This document shows, piece after piece, positions 20,510-30,168 of a stretch of 44,179 bases of DNA. The notes below the pieces were generated by a model. That model had not been told where the DNA came from. It saw only the letters and a program-made list of their open reading frames with translations, and made no database searches. Positions within the stretch are counted from its first letter, which is position 1. Each line of letters starts with the position of its first letter. The DNA is from Pasteurella testudinis DSM 23072. Its GTDB lineage: Bacteria; Pseudomonadota; Gammaproteobacteria; Enterobacterales; Pasteurellaceae. The stretch lies in contig NZ_FWWV01000011.1 of NCBI RefSeq assembly GCF_900176075.1, forward strand, positions 126-44,304, written 5' to 3'. The position numbers and the translations under genes are program-made.

Positions 20510-22195
20510 ATGGAAAAAATTTGGTTTGACAACTACCCGGAAGGTGCCGAGCGCGTGATTAAAACGGACAAATACCGCTCTTTGTTGGAAATGTTTGAAA
20601 ATACCGTGCGTGAACGACCTGATCAAGCCGCTTATATCAATATGGGAAAAGTGCTGACTTTCCGCAAACTGGAGGAGCGCAGTCGGGCTTTTGCCGCTTA
20701 TTTGCAAAACGTGTTAAAACTGAAAAAAGGCGATCGGGTGGCGTTGATGATGCCGAATTTGTTGCAGTATCCGATTGCGCTGTTCGGCGTATTGCGTGCC
20801 GGCATGGTGGTGGTGAATGTCAATCCGCTCTATACGCCGCGCGAGCTGGAACACCAGCTGCAAGACAGCGGCGCGGTGGCGATCGTGGTGGTGTCCAACT
20901 TTGCCGCCACGCTGGAAAGCGTCGTGGCGGAAACCGATGTGAAACACGTTATTTTAACCCGTATGGGCGATCAGTTGTCGTTCGGCAAACGGAATTTGGT
21001 CAATTTTGTGGTGAAATACATCAAAAAGCTGGTGCCGAAATATAAATTGCCGGGGGCGGTGACGTTTCGCGAAGTGTTGAGTATCGGCAAAATGCGCCAA
21101 TACGTTAAACCACAAGTCGTTGCTGAAGATTTGGCCTTTCTGCAATATACCGGCGGCACGACCGGCGTGGCAAAAGGGGCGATGTTAAGCCATAAAAACA
21201 TTTTGACCAATATTTTTCAGGCAAAGTGGGTTGCCAATCCGTTCGTGCAAGATTCTCTCGTGCGTGAAGCCATTATCGCGCTGCCGCTGTATCATGCGTT
21301 TGCCTTGATTATCAATTGCTTGTTGTTTATTGAATTAGGCTTGACCGGCGTGTTGATCACCAATCCGCGCGATATTAACGGTTTTGTCAAAGAGCTGCGC
21401 CGTCACCCCTATGTGGCGATTACCGGCGTAAACACCCTATTTAATGCCTTGCTGAATAATGAAAATTTCCGCGAGCTGGATTTTTCCAAGTTAAAATTGT
21501 CGGTTGCCGGCGGAATGTCGGTTAATCAGGCGGTGGCGGATCGCTGGCATAAACTGACCGGTACCAATATTATCGAAGGGTACGGCATGACCGAATGCTC
21601 GCCGTTGATTGCCGCTTGTCCGCCGCATTCAACCGAGCATAACGGTAATATCGGCGTACCGATTCCGAATACCGACATTAAAATTATCAAAGACGACGGC
21701 AGCGAAGCCGCGCTAGGCGAACGCGGCGAATTGTGGGTGAAAGGCGATCAGGTGATGCAAGGGTATTGGCAGCGTCCTGAAGCCACTGCCGAAGTGCTGA
21801 AAGACGGCTGGCTGGCAACCGGTGATATTGTGGTGATGGGCGAAGATAAAAACCTGAAAATCGTTGACCGCAAGAAAGACATGATTATTGTTTCCGGCTT
21901 TAATGTGTATCCGAATGAAATCGAAGACGTGGTGATGTTGAATTACAAAGTACTGGAAGTGGTGGCAATCGGCGTGCCGGACGCCAATGCCGGCGAAGCG
22001 GTGAAAATCTTTGTAGTGAAACGTGATGACACCCTGACCGCCGAAGAGCTTCGCAAACATTGCCGCACACATTTGACCGGTTATAAAATGCCGCGTGAAA
22101 TTGAGTTTAGGGAGGAATTGCCGAAAAGCAATGTCGGCAAAATTTTACGCCGCGCGGTTAGAGATGAAGAATTGGCAAAGCGGGCTAACGTATAA
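20510..22195 (+). CDS. fadD: long-chain-fatty-acid--CoA ligase
   Basis: FadD activates exogenous fatty acids to acyl-CoA with ATP at the inner membrane. The 561-aa product has the AMP-binding signature [11 protein letters not shown] (213-223), the adenylation motif GYGMTECSP and the FACS motif with DGWLATGD followed by [19 protein letters not shown]. Its length matches E. coli FadD at 561 aa. It is in the conserved order after tsaB and the Slp gene. In Pasteurellaceae, which often lack full beta-oxidation, it may mainly serve lipid recycling, which is an inference. Confidence 0.95.
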   Translation: MEKIWFDNYPEGAERVIKTDKYRSLLEMFENTVRERPDQAAYINMGKVLTFRKLEERSRAFAAYLQNVLKLKKGDRVALMMPNLLQYPIALFGVLRAGMVVVNVNPLYTPRELEHQLQDSGAVAIVVVSNFAATLESVVAETDVKHVILTRMGDQLSFGKRNLVNFVVKYIKKLVPKYKLPGAVTFREVLSIGKMRQYVKPQVVAEDLAFLQYTGGTTGVAKGAMLSHKNILTNIFQAKWVANPFVQDSLVREAIIALPLYHAFALIINCLLFIELGLTGVLITNPRDINGFVKELRRHPYVAITGVNTLFNALLNNENFRELDFSKLKLSVAGGMSVNQAVADRWHKLTGTNIIEGYGMTECSPLIAACPPHSTEHNGNIGVPIPNTDIKIIKDDGSEAALGERGELWVKGDQVMQGYWQRPEATAEVLKDGWLATGDIVVMGEDKNLKIVDRKKDMIIVSGFNVYPNEIEDVVMLNYKVLEVVAIGVPDANAGEAVKIFVVKRDDTLTAEELRKHCRTHLTGYKMPREIEFREELPKSNVGKILRRAVRDEELAKRANV

Positions 22196-22232
22196 GATGT
22201 GTGTAATGCAGCACATCGTGCGCACTTTCCCC

Positions 22233-22261
22233 TTGATTGTATCTCATTTGAGATACATAAT
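22233..22261 (+). promoter_or_regulatory. promoter with embedded palindromic operator for the DinJ/RelB-type module
   Basis: A sigma70-like promoter reads -35 TTGATT (22233-22238), a 17-base spacer and -10 CATAAT (22256-22261). The 9-bp inverted repeat TGTATCTCA-TT-TGAGATACA (22238-22257) fills the spacer. This is where a ribbon-helix-helix antitoxin would bind to repress its own operon. Confidence 0.7.
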
Positions 22262-22292
22262 AAGATCCCGTTTAGCAATAGGAGAATAAACG

Positions 22293-22586
22293 ATGGCCCA
22301 AACATCAATGTTACATGTGCGGATCGATGATGAATTGAAAGTGGAAGCAGCAGAAAAACTTGCTGCCGTTGGTTTGACAATATCGGATGCGGTTCGTATT
22401 TTGTTGACTCGCATTACCAAAGAGGGCGGTTTGCCGGCTGGTCTGACGATGGATCCGGAGGCGTATGATCTTTGGTTTCGCAATAAAGTAAAAGAAGCGC
22501 TGGAGGATACCCGTGCCGCCGTTCCGCATAAAAAAGTGATGGGCGAGGTGCAAGCTTTAATTGATAGGAAACGTTATCGTGCCTGA
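22293..22586 (+). CDS. RelB/DinJ-family antitoxin
   Basis: This 97-aa protein opens with a ribbon-helix-helix DNA-binding pattern: strand MLHVRIDDELK, then the helices AAEKLAAVGLTISDAVRILLTRI. This matches the RelB/DinJ family of type II antitoxins. The C-terminal half (AYDLWFRNKVKEALEDTR) would wrap the toxin. AGGAG lies upstream of the ATG, and a palindromic operator covers the promoter. It overlaps the next gene by 8 bases. Confidence 0.9.
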   Translation: MAQTSMLHVRIDDELKVEAAEKLAAVGLTISDAVRILLTRITKEGGLPAGLTMDPEAYDLWFRNKVKEALEDTRAAVPHKKVMGEVQALIDRKRYRA

Positions 22587-22854
22587 TTTGGTGTGGCTAG
22601 AACCGGCGCGTGAAGATTTGTTGGCAATAGTCGATTATATATCTGATGATAGCGTAGAAGTTGCGCAACGAGTAAAAGATAATCTTGAAATGAAAGCCGA
22701 AAAATTGTTGGATTTTCCCAAAATGGGACGACTTGGACGAGTCGAGGGAACGCGTGAGTTAGTGGCTTGGAGGAATTATATCCTTGTGTATCAAGAAACT
22801 GAATCCGCTATCAGAATATTACGCGTGCTGAATTCGGCACAACAATGGCCTTAG
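22579..22854 (+). CDS. RelE/ParE-family toxin
   Basis: This 91-aa toxin has the RelE/ParE pattern: VWLEPAREDLLAIVDYI, a helix with AQRVKDNLEMKAEKLLDFP, then MGRLGRVEGTRELV and a terminal YILVYQ strand. The likely start is GTG at 22579. It has AGGA upstream and overlaps the antitoxin stop by 8 bases, indicating translational coupling. A TTG 18 bases earlier is in frame but poorly placed. The partner and arrangement support a type II module; whether the target is mRNA or gyrase is not decided. Confidence 0.88.
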   Translation: MPDLVWLEPAREDLLAIVDYISDDSVEVAQRVKDNLEMKAEKLLDFPKMGRLGRVEGTRELVAWRNYILVYQETESAIRILRVLNSAQQWP

Positions 22855-22992
22855 TTTTAACCCCAATAAAAATTATATGGCGGCGCATTGAGTACTGCTT
22901 TGATTCGAGAGGTTAGTATACCACCCAAACAGTTCATTGATATGTTTTTTCCTATGTGAAATTAACGCCCGATAATTAACCGAGATCACAAA

Positions 22993-24123
22993 ATGCAACC
23001 ACTTGACTACCTCTGGATCAATAGTAACAAACAACTGCAAACCGTCTGCCAACAGGCTCGCCAAAAAAGTGCGGTAGCGCTGGACACCGAATTTATCCGT
23101 ACCCGCACTTTTTATCCCAAGTTGGGATTGATTCAGCTGTATGACGGCGAACGGTTGAGTTTGATTGATCCGCTCTCAATCGACGATTTGAGCCCCTTTA
23201 CCGCGCTTTTAGCCGATCATCATGTCTTGAAGATCCTGCACGCTTGCAGTGAAGATCTGGAAGTCTTTCAGACCTATTTCCAACAACAGCCGAAACCGAT
23301 GATTGACACCCAGATTATGGCGGATTTTCTCGGTTTCCAGAATTCCACCGGTTTTGCCAAGCTGGTGGCGCACTATTTTGGTTTGGAATTGGATAAAGGC
23401 GCTTCGCGTACCGATTGGCTTGCCCGTCCGTTATCCGAACAACAGCTGCAATATGCCGCTGCCGATGTGTGGTATCTATTGCCGCTTTACCACAAAATGC
23501 AACCGTTATTGGCGCAAACGGAGTGGCAAAGTGCGGTTGCGGAGGAGTGCGATTTTCTGTTAACACGCGCCGCCGAGCCGGACAATCCGGAAAATGCCTA
23601 TTTAAAAATCGGGAACGCATGGCGCTTGCAGAACGAGCGTTTACTCAGTCTGAAACTGTTGGCAAAGTGGCGCATGAACGTGGCGATGGAGCGGGATTTG
23701 GCGCTGAATTTTGTGATCAAAGAACAGGCGCTGTATCAAGCCGCCGAAACGCAGGCTAAGCATACGTCGGAACTGCTGGATTTAGGCTTTCACCCGAATG
23801 AAGTGCGGCGGCATGGCAAAAAGGTGTTGCAACTGATCGCGCAGGCGCAAAAAGCCGAAAGTGAACAGTATCCGCAAGCCATTGAACAGATTGCGATTTT
23901 ACCACGCTATAAAACCACCTTGAAAGCATTGCAACACAAACTGAGCGAAATTTGTCCGCCGGAGATCGCCAAAGAAAATCTGGCCAGTCGCAAAGTCTTA
24001 CATCAATTGATTAAATGGGTGTGGCTGGAACAATCGGCGCCAGAGAAATTGCCACGAATATTACAAGGCTGGCGCAAGCCGTATGGCGAGGTGTTGCTGC
24101 AATTATTGCAGTCAGTGGTTTGA
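22993..24123 (+). CDS. rnd: ribonuclease D
   Basis: RNase D is a 3'-5' exoribonuclease that matures tRNA 3' ends. The 376-aa product has the DEDDy nuclease residues D31 and E33 (LDTEF), D88 (ACSEDLE) and Y154/D158 (YAAADVWYL), followed by two HRDC domains. E. coli Rnd is 375 aa. Its place after fadD matches E. coli, although a toxin-antitoxin pair has been inserted between them. It converges on tpx. Confidence 0.95.
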   Translation: MQPLDYLWINSNKQLQTVCQQARQKSAVALDTEFIRTRTFYPKLGLIQLYDGERLSLIDPLSIDDLSPFTALLADHHVLKILHACSEDLEVFQTYFQQQPKPMIDTQIMADFLGFQNSTGFAKLVAHYFGLELDKGASRTDWLARPLSEQQLQYAAADVWYLLPLYHKMQPLLAQTEWQSAVAEECDFLLTRAAEPDNPENAYLKIGNAWRLQNERLLSLKLLAKWRMNVAMERDLALNFVIKEQALYQAAETQAKHTSELLDLGFHPNEVRRHGKKVLQLIAQAQKAESEQYPQAIEQIAILPRYKTTLKALQHKLSEICPPEIAKENLASRKVLHQLIKWVWLEQSAPEKLPRILQGWRKPYGEVLLQLLQSVV

Positions 24124-24136
24124 TAAGCGATGTTAT

Positions 24137-24166
24137 CGTCGGGCAGCAAGAAGATTGCACCCGACG
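24137..24166. terminator. hairpin between convergent rnd and tpx
   Basis: CGTCGGG (24137-24143) pairs with CCCGACG (24160-24166), with an inner GCAA/TTGC stem. It lies between the two stop codons, where a bidirectional terminator is expected, but T runs are short on both sides. Confidence 0.5.
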
Positions 24167-24175
24167 TTTGACAGA

Positions 24176-24673
24176 CTAAAGCACGCTTAACGCCGCATCA
24201 TAATCCGGTTCTTGTTTGATTTCAGGCACTAATTCGCTGTGCAGCACCTTGTTTTCTTGGTCTAACACGATCACCGCTCTGGCGGTTAAGCCGCTCAACG
24301 GTCCGCTGGCAATGGCAACCCCCAGATCCTCGGCAAAAGTGCGGTTTCTAAAGCTGGATAAGGTGACGACATTTTCCAACCCTTCCGCACCGCAAAAACG
24401 GGCTTGGGCAAAAGGCAAGTCCGCAGAAATACACAACACAACCGTGTTATCCAAATCCGCCGCCTGTTGGTTGAATTTGCGTACCGAAGTGGCGCATACG
24501 CCGGTGTCGATACTTGGGAAAATATTGAGGATTTTACGCTTGCCGGCATAGCTGCTTAATGCGACTTCACTCAAATCAGTGGCAGTCAGCGTGAAATCCG
24601 CAACATAGCTTGCGGCCGTCGGAAATGCGCCTTTCACCTCGATTGGATTGCCGCCTAGGGTTACTGTTGTCAT
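24176..24673 (-). CDS. tpx: thiol peroxidase
   Basis: Tpx is a periplasm-associated or cytoplasmic atypical 2-Cys peroxiredoxin that reduces alkyl hydroperoxides using thioredoxin. The 165-aa product has the peroxidatic Cys60 in [12 protein letters not shown] and the resolving Cys94 in ARFCGAEG, the same spacing as in E. coli Tpx (C61 and C95). A third Cys is at 81. It lies 27 bases downstream of dacB on the same strand, so the two may be cotranscribed. Confidence 0.95.
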   Translation of the reverse strand: MTTVTLGGNPIEVKGAFPTAASYVADFTLTATDLSEVALSSYAGKRKILNIFPSIDTGVCATSVRKFNQQAADLDNTVVLCISADLPFAQARFCGAEGLENVVTLSSFRNRTFAEDLGVAIASGPLSGLTARAVIVLDQENKVLHSELVPEIKQEPDYDAALSVL

Positions 24674-24700
24674 TGTACTTCTCCTTTTTGAATTTTCAAT

Positions 24701-26155
24701 TTAAGGTTCTTGATAAAGTGCGGTAAACACGCCTTTTTCAAAATTAACCAACGGACTGCGTTTGGTGCGGCTCTCTAAATCGCCGGTCGAGTAGCCGTTG
24801 ACAAATTGCACAAAAGCGATACGTTCGCCTTTAGCATTGTGCATGAATCCGGCCAGATTATAAACTCCTTTTAATGCGCCGGTTTTGGCGATCAGGTTTT
24901 TCGCCAGCGGCGCTTCGCCCATCGAACCGCGTCCGCTCAAGGTTCCGTCGTGTCCGGCGATGGGGAAGGTGTCTAATAAATTGAGCGAACTTTCATGCGC
25001 ATTGATATAATCCAATGCCTGCAAAAGTGCGGTCGGACTGATTAAATTTTGTCGTGACAGTCCGGAACCGTCGGCGATCTGGCTGTTGCCGAAATCAATT
25101 CCCGCCCGTTTGCTTAAAATTTGCCGCATTGCGGTGGCACTTTGCTGGAATGAAACCGGTTTTCGGTAATATTGATAGCCGATACGGCGGAACAGGCTGT
25201 CTGCAATCTGATTGTCCGATTTCTTCATCATCTGTTTGAGCAAATCCGGCAGCGGCTTGGAAACATGGCTTGCCAGTACACTTCCGTCAACCGGTTTGAT
25301 TGCCAACAGAATGCTACCGTTGACGTTAATTCCCAATTTTTTTAATTGGCTCATGACAATCGCAATGGCATAGGCATCGGTATCTTGCACGGCAAAGCTT
25401 AAGCCGAACGGTTTGGCCTGACGAGCCATGCAACCTTTCAGGGTGTAGCGGTTATTATCATTAACCACCACATCGAAGGCACAATTGCCCGCTTCTTGTA
25501 CCGATACGATCCGCACTTGGCTGAACACTTGTACCGGAAAATGTGACGGCACGGTTGCTTGCACCAAATCACCGTTTGCGCCGCTGGCGTTAAGCTCGAC
25601 CGAGAAACAGTTGCCGTCGATACTGGCGGCAGACGGCGGTGCGTTAAAACACATGGTCAAATCATTCCAAATCCAGCCCAAACCGCGGTCATGACTGTTA
25701 AAAATGCTGGTGTCCAATATGATATTGCCCTTGATAGTATCCACGCCTTGCTGTTTCAGTTTGGCCAGCAGTTGGTAAAGCTGGCCGCTGCGCAATGTCG
25801 GATCGCCGCTGAAACGAATGCTCAAATCCCCTTGCAGGGTTTTGCCGGCGATTTTTGCACTGCTGACCAAATCCGTAGTAAACAGGAATTGATCCCCCAA
25901 GGCCAATTTGGCGGCAAGTGCGGTAAAGACTTTTTGCGTGCTGGCAGGCAACATCAGGGTTTGCCGGTTGTAATCGGCAATCGTTTGCTGGCGGTTTAAA
26001 TTTTCCGCGACAAAGCCGACACTGGCGCCGCTCGGCAGGTAGGAAACATAGTCTGCGAGATTCACTGCGGCTTGGGCAGGGCCGCCGCTGAAAAAAGTGA
26101 TGTTAAGCAATGAAAACGCAAATATTCTCAATAAAGAAGGTCGGGATAGTTTCAT
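24701..26155 (-). CDS. dacB: D-alanyl-D-alanine carboxypeptidase/endopeptidase (PBP4)
   Basis: DacB trims and cleaves peptidoglycan cross-bridges in the periplasm. The 484-aa product has a signal peptide ending near PAQA (about 26-29), the active-site SxxK as STQK (72-75), SxN as SDN near residue 317 and KTG near 425, all class C PBP motifs. A large insert between the first two motifs is typical of PBP4. It is divergent from greA, the same neighbourhood as in H. influenzae. Confidence 0.94.
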   Translation of the reverse strand: MKLSRPSLLRIFAFSLLNITFFSGGPAQAAVNLADYVSYLPSGASVGFVAENLNRQQTIADYNRQTLMLPASTQKVFTALAAKLALGDQFLFTTDLVSSAKIAGKTLQGDLSIRFSGDPTLRSGQLYQLLAKLKQQGVDTIKGNIILDTSIFNSHDRGLGWIWNDLTMCFNAPPSAASIDGNCFSVELNASGANGDLVQATVPSHFPVQVFSQVRIVSVQEAGNCAFDVVVNDNNRYTLKGCMARQAKPFGLSFAVQDTDAYAIAIVMSQLKKLGINVNGSILLAIKPVDGSVLASHVSKPLPDLLKQMMKKSDNQIADSLFRRIGYQYYRKPVSFQQSATAMRQILSKRAGIDFGNSQIADGSGLSRQNLISPTALLQALDYINAHESSLNLLDTFPIAGHDGTLSGRGSMGEAPLAKNLIAKTGALKGVYNLAGFMHNAKGERIAFVQFVNGYSTGDLESRTKRSPLVNFEKGVFTALYQEP

Positions 26156-26194
26156 AATTCGAATGCGTGTGGATTTTAACCGCTATTTTTAAGG

Positions 26195-26222
26195 TTGCCT
26201 TTTTTTATAAGATCTCCATAAT
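26195..26222 (+). promoter_or_regulatory. probable greA promoter
   Basis: TTGCCT (26195-26200), a 16-base spacer and CATAAT (26217-26222) form a sigma70-like promoter. Transcription would begin near 26229 and give a leader of about 160 bases before the greA ATG. Confidence 0.45.
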
Positions 26223-26318
26223 AGAGCCATCAGCCAAAGAGGTAAACGATTATTTCCGGGCAAATTGTCATCCTGTGTAAATCGTGCTTTTCGGCGAAAT
26301 CCCGATTATTTTTTGACT

Positions 26319-26351
26319 ACGGCATAACGCATTATGCCGTGGTTTTGTTTT
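26319..26351 (+). terminator. leader terminator/attenuator upstream of greA
   Basis: A perfect 9-bp stem, ACGGCATAA (26319-26327) and TTATGCCGT (26332-26340), is followed by GGTTTTGTTTT. It lies 49 bases before the greA start in the sense direction. E. coli has a similar leader terminator that yields the GraL small RNA, so a comparable short RNA is plausible here. Confidence 0.6.
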
Positions 26352-26388
26352 GTCTGTAGAAAATGCTTATTGTAAAAGTGAGAAAGCT

Positions 26389-26868
26389 ATGAAACAAATT
26401 CCTATGACCGTACGCGGTGCGGAAAAATTAAAAGAAGAGCTGGATTTTTTGAAAAACGTGCGTCGTCCGGAAATTATCAAGGCGATTGCCGAAGCGCGTG
26501 AACACGGCGATTTGAAAGAGAATGCCGAGTACCATGCGGCGCGTGAGCAACAAGGCTTTTGCGAGGGGCGCATTCAGGATATCGAAGCCAAGCTGTCCAA
26601 CTGTCAGGTTATCGACATCACCAAGATGAAAAATAACGGCAAGGTGATTTTCGGAGCGACGGTGGTGCTGATGAATATCGACACGGAAGACGAGGTCAGC
26701 TATAAAATCGTCGGCGACGACGAGGCTGATATCAAGAGCGGTTTAATTTCGGTCAACTCACCGATTGCACGCGGTTTGATCGGTAAAGAAGTGGATGATA
26801 ATGTTGCGATTACCACGCCCGGCGGTAGAGTGGAGTTTGATATTGTCGATGTGCTGTATCAGGAATAA
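26389..26868 (+). CDS. greA: transcription elongation factor GreA
   Basis: GreA enters the RNA polymerase secondary channel and triggers cleavage of backtracked transcripts. The 159-aa product begins [20 protein letters not shown], has the coiled-coil tip with [17 protein letters not shown] (the DL..E acidic tip) and a C-terminal FKBP-like domain. E. coli GreA is 158 aa. An in-frame upstream start at 26350 is rejected because it adds residues absent from the family and lies next to the leader terminator. Confidence 0.96.
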   Translation: MKQIPMTVRGAEKLKEELDFLKNVRRPEIIKAIAEAREHGDLKENAEYHAAREQQGFCEGRIQDIEAKLSNCQVIDITKMKNNGKVIFGATVVLMNIDTEDEVSYKIVGDDEADIKSGLISVNSPIARGLIGKEVDDNVAITTPGGRVEFDIVDVLYQE

Positions 26869-26896
26869 AAAAGTGCGGTGAAAACCGCACTTTTTG
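26867..26896. terminator. uptake-signal-pair terminator between greA and yhbY
   Basis: AAAAAGTGCGGT (26868-26879) and ACCGCACTTTTT (26884-26895) form a 12-bp stem with a four-base loop. It begins at the greA stop. A/T tails on both sides make it bidirectional for the convergent greA and yhbY. The stem is made of two uptake signals. Confidence 0.92.
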
Positions 26897-26926
26897 TCAC
26901 ATCTCGTGACTTTTGGTCATGTTTCG

Positions 26927-27226
26927 TTACTTTGGCAGGCGAATGCTCGGTTCTTTGCTTGGACGGTAAAGTACCAAGGTGTGACCGATTAATTGTACTG
27001 CCGCCGCTGCGGTTTCGCGTACAATCGCATCAATGATTAATTGCTTGGTTTCGCGTTCCGCACCGGCAATTTTCACTTTAATCAGTTCGTGATGGTTTAA
27101 CGCATTGTCGATTTCAGCAACGACACCTTCCGTCAAGCCGTTCGCGCCAAGCATGACAACCGGTTTCAAATTGTGTGCCAGGCCTTTTAAAAATTGTTTT
27201 TGTTTGGTGGTTAAGCTGATTGCCAT
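26927..27226 (-). CDS. yhbY: ribosome assembly RNA-binding protein YhbY
   Basis: YhbY is a CRM-domain protein associated with pre-50S particles. The 99-aa product MAISLTTKQKQFLKGLAHNL has the GLTEGV and HELIKVKI segments of the CRM fold and the GxxG-like MLGANG loop. AAAGGA lies upstream of the ATG at 27226, and the longer frame from 27262 has no such site. It is divergent from rlmE, as in other gamma-proteobacteria. Confidence 0.94.
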   Translation of the reverse strand: MAISLTTKQKQFLKGLAHNLKPVVMLGANGLTEGVVAEIDNALNHHELIKVKIAGAERETKQLIIDAIVRETAAAAVQLIGHTLVLYRPSKEPSIRLPK

Positions 27227-27368
27227 AAAAAATCCTTTTAAATGTAGGTATAATCTAACCAATAGAAAGTTTAAATAATTGATTATTTAGACTTGAATCT
27301 ATTAATTTAAGTGCCATATTAACATAATTACCGCTTGAGTTAGGTAATTATCTCAAGAGATAGAGAAA

Positions 27369-27998
27369 ATGGGAAAGAAAAAACGTTCTGCCAGCTCAAC
27401 CCGCTGGTTAAATGAACATTTTAAAGATCACTTTGTGCAAAAGGCACATAAACAAAAATTACGTTCGCGTGCCTATTTCAAACTGGACGAACTGCAACAG
27501 AGCGATCGTCTGTTCAAACCGAATATGACGGTAGTGGATTTGGGCGCAGCGCCGGGCGGTTGGTCACAGTATGTGGTCAAGCAGATCGGCAGTAAAGGGC
27601 GGGTGATTGCGTGCGATATTTTGGATATGGATCCGATTGCCGGCGTGGATTTCCTGCAAGGGGATTTCCGTGAAGAAAGTGTGTTAAGCGCGCTCTTGGA
27701 ACGGGTAGGTGACGGTAAGGTCGACGTGGTATTATCCGATATGGCGCCGAATTTCAGCGGGATGCCGTCGGTGGATATTCCGCGCGCGATGTATTTGGTC
27801 GAATTGGCGTTGGATATGTGCCGTCAAGTGCTGGCCAACAAAGGCAGTTTTGTGGTCAAAGTCTTTCAGGGCGAAGGATTTGACGAATACCTGAAAGAGA
27901 TCCGTTCTCTGTTCAGTGTGGTAAAAGTGCGTAAGCCGGAGGCTTCCCGTGGTCGCTCGCGGGAGGTATATATTGTGGCAACGGGTTACAAATTATAG
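27369..27998 (+). CDS. rlmE: 23S rRNA (uridine-2'-O)-methyltransferase
   Basis: RlmE (FtsJ/RrmJ) methylates U2552 of 23S rRNA using SAM. The 209-aa product has the SAM motif [12 protein letters not shown] and the K-D-K-E catalytic tetrad pattern: Lys in RAYFKLDEL, Asp in LSDMAPN, Lys in FVVKVFQ and Glu in SREVYIVA. E. coli RlmE is 209 aa. It lies directly upstream of ftsH, the conserved pair. Confidence 0.96.
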   Translation: MGKKKRSASSTRWLNEHFKDHFVQKAHKQKLRSRAYFKLDELQQSDRLFKPNMTVVDLGAAPGGWSQYVVKQIGSKGRVIACDILDMDPIAGVDFLQGDFREESVLSALLERVGDGKVDVVLSDMAPNFSGMPSVDIPRAMYLVELALDMCRQVLANKGSFVVKVFQGEGFDEYLKEIRSLFSVVKVRKPEASRGRSREVYIVATGYKL

Positions 27999-28046
27999 TA
28001 ATCTATGCTACTGATTTGTTAAACAAGGAAATAACGAGGTCGAGCC

Positions 28047-30014
28047 TTGAAGAACGACATGATAAAAAACCTAATTTTGTGGACGGTGATCGGGGTAATC
28101 CTGATGTCCGTGTTTCAAAGTTTTAATTCCGATCCTGATGCGCGAAGCGGAGTGGATTACACCACGTTTGTAAACGATGTCGGTAATAGTCAGGTGACCG
28201 AAGTGCGGTTTGATGAGAGTCAAATCACCGTGACCAAAAATAACGGCGATCGCTATCAAACGGTAATGCCGATTTATGACGCCAAAATTTTGGACGATTT
28301 GATTAAGAAAAATATCAAGGTTTCCGGTACTCCGCCTGAAAAACGCGGATTATTCTCACAAATCCTGATTTCATGGTTTCCGATGCTGTTATTAATCGGT
28401 GTCTGGATCTTCTTCATGCGCCAGATGCAGGGCGGTGGCGGCAAAGCGATGAGCTTTGGCAAAAGCAAAGCCCGCATGATGACCGAAGAACAGAATACCA
28501 CCCGTTTTTCCGATGTGGCCGGTTGTGATGAGGCCAAGGAGGAAGTGGGCGAAGTGGTTGACTTTTTGCGTGATCCGAGCCGCTTCCAAAAATTGGGCGG
28601 TAAAATTCCGAAAGGGATTTTGATGGTCGGGCCGCCGGGAACCGGTAAAACCTTGTTGGCAAAAGCGATTGCCGGCGAAGCCAAAGTGCCGTTTTTTACG
28701 ATTTCTGGTTCTGATTTCGTAGAAATGTTTGTCGGGGTCGGGGCGTCGCGGGTGCGTGATATGTTCGACCAAGCCAAAAAAGCCGCACCTTGTTTGATTT
28801 TTATCGATGAAATTGATGCGGTTGGTCGCCAACGTGGTGCGGGATTAGGCGGCGGACATGATGAACGCGAACAAACCTTAAACCAAATGCTGGTAGAAAT
28901 GGACGGTTTCGAGGGCAATTCCGGCGTGATCGTGATTGCGGCAACCAACCGTCCGGATGTGCTGGATCCGGCATTGACCCGTCCGGGACGTTTTGACCGT
29001 CAAGTGACTGTCGGCTTGCCTGACGTGCGTGGCCGCGAACATATTTTGAAAGTCCATATGCGCAAAGTGCCGATTTCGCCGGATGTTGATCCGATGGTGA
29101 TTGCACGCGGTACTCCGGGTTATTCCGGTGCGGATTTGGCAAACTTGGTCAATGAGGCCGCACTTTTCGCCGCGCGTACCAACAAACGCATTGTGACGAT
29201 GGTGGAGTTTGAAAAAGCCAAAGACAAAATTAATATGGGACCGGAGCGCCGTACTATGATTATGACCGAGAAACAGAAAGAATCGACGGCATATCATGAA
29301 GCAGGTCATGCGATTGTGGGTTATTTGGTGCCGGAACATGATCCGGTGCATAAAGTGACGATTATTCCGCGGGGCCGTGCGCTGGGGGTGACGTTCTTCT
29401 TGCCGGAAGGGGATCAGGTCAGCATCAGCCACAAACAGCTGGAAAGTAAATTGTCCACATTATATGCCGGACGTTTGGCGGAAGACTTGATTTACGGCGA
29501 AGAGAATATTTCGACCGGTGCTTCGAACGATATTAAAGTCGCCACCAATATTGCGCGTAAAATGGTGACCGAATGGGGCTTCTCCGACAAGTTGGGGCCG
29601 ATTTTATACGCCGAAGACGACGGTGAAGTCTTTTTGGGGCGCTCAATGGCGAAAGCCAAACACATGTCTGATGACACCGCACATCTGATTGATGAAGAGG
29701 TGCGCGAGATTGTCGAACGCAACTATAAGCGTGCCAGACAATTGCTGCTAGAGAATATGGATATCTTGCATGCAATGAAAGACGCGTTGATGAAATATGA
29801 AACCATCGAAGAAGAGCAAATCAAGCAGTTGATGGAACGCCGTGATGTTACTCCGCCTCCGGGCTGGGACGGTGACGAAAAACCGGCTTCCGCTAGTCAA
29901 AGTGCGGATCAGCAAGCGAAACAACCGCCTGCGCCGAACGAGTTAGAGGAAGAAGTCATTTCTGATCGTGAGGATCACGAAAAGGGTGAGCCGGAAAATA
30001 ACGATAAAGCCTAA
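28047..30014 (+). CDS. ftsH: ATP-dependent zinc metalloprotease FtsH
   Basis: FtsH is a hexameric inner-membrane AAA+ protease that degrades LpxC, sigma32 and damaged membrane proteins. The 655-aa product has two membrane segments (about 7-24 and 107-124), Walker A GPPGTGKT (195-202), FIDEIDAVG as Walker B, a second region of homology [10 protein letters not shown], and the zinc site HEAGH near residue 417. The C-terminal tail is rich in Gln, Glu and Pro. The TTG at 28047 has GAGG eight bases upstream; an ATG at 28059 is the alternative. E. coli ftsH shows the same choice. Confidence 0.97.
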   Translation: MKNDMIKNLILWTVIGVILMSVFQSFNSDPDARSGVDYTTFVNDVGNSQVTEVRFDESQITVTKNNGDRYQTVMPIYDAKILDDLIKKNIKVSGTPPEKRGLFSQILISWFPMLLLIGVWIFFMRQMQGGGGKAMSFGKSKARMMTEEQNTTRFSDVAGCDEAKEEVGEVVDFLRDPSRFQKLGGKIPKGILMVGPPGTGKTLLAKAIAGEAKVPFFTISGSDFVEMFVGVGASRVRDMFDQAKKAAPCLIFIDEIDAVGRQRGAGLGGGHDEREQTLNQMLVEMDGFEGNSGVIVIAATNRPDVLDPALTRPGRFDRQVTVGLPDVRGREHILKVHMRKVPISPDVDPMVIARGTPGYSGADLANLVNEAALFAARTNKRIVTMVEFEKAKDKINMGPERRTMIMTEKQKESTAYHEAGHAIVGYLVPEHDPVHKVTIIPRGRALGVTFFLPEGDQVSISHKQLESKLSTLYAGRLAEDLIYGEENISTGASNDIKVATNIARKMVTEWGFSDKLGPILYAEDDGEVFLGRSMAKAKHMSDDTAHLIDEEVREIVERNYKRARQLLLENMDILHAMKDALMKYETIEEEQIKQLMERRDVTPPPGWDGDEKPASASQSADQQAKQPPAPNELEEEVISDREDHEKGEPENNDKA

Positions 30015-30062
30015 TTTTGCGATTTTTACCTAACAAACATTAGACAATAAAAAGTCAGTGAT

Positions 30063-30108
30063 AAAAAAGTCCGCCGGAAACGCTCCAACGGACTTTTTAT
30101 TTTTTAAC
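30063..30108 (+). terminator. ftsH terminator
   Basis: AAAAAGTCCG (30064-30073) and CGGACTTTTT (30089-30098) form a 10-bp stem followed by ATTTTTTA. It is 50 bases after the ftsH stop and, with A and T tails, could also serve the convergent hemH transcript. Confidence 0.85.
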
Positions 30109-30168
30109 GCTATTTTTTAACGTTATTGGTTTAACGTTTATTCGCGCTTAACCGCGGCTATTACCAGT

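Noticed and set aside
28274-28948. 224-codon frame antisense to ftsH
   Set aside because: It mirrors the highly conserved FtsH coding strand and has no ribosome binding site.
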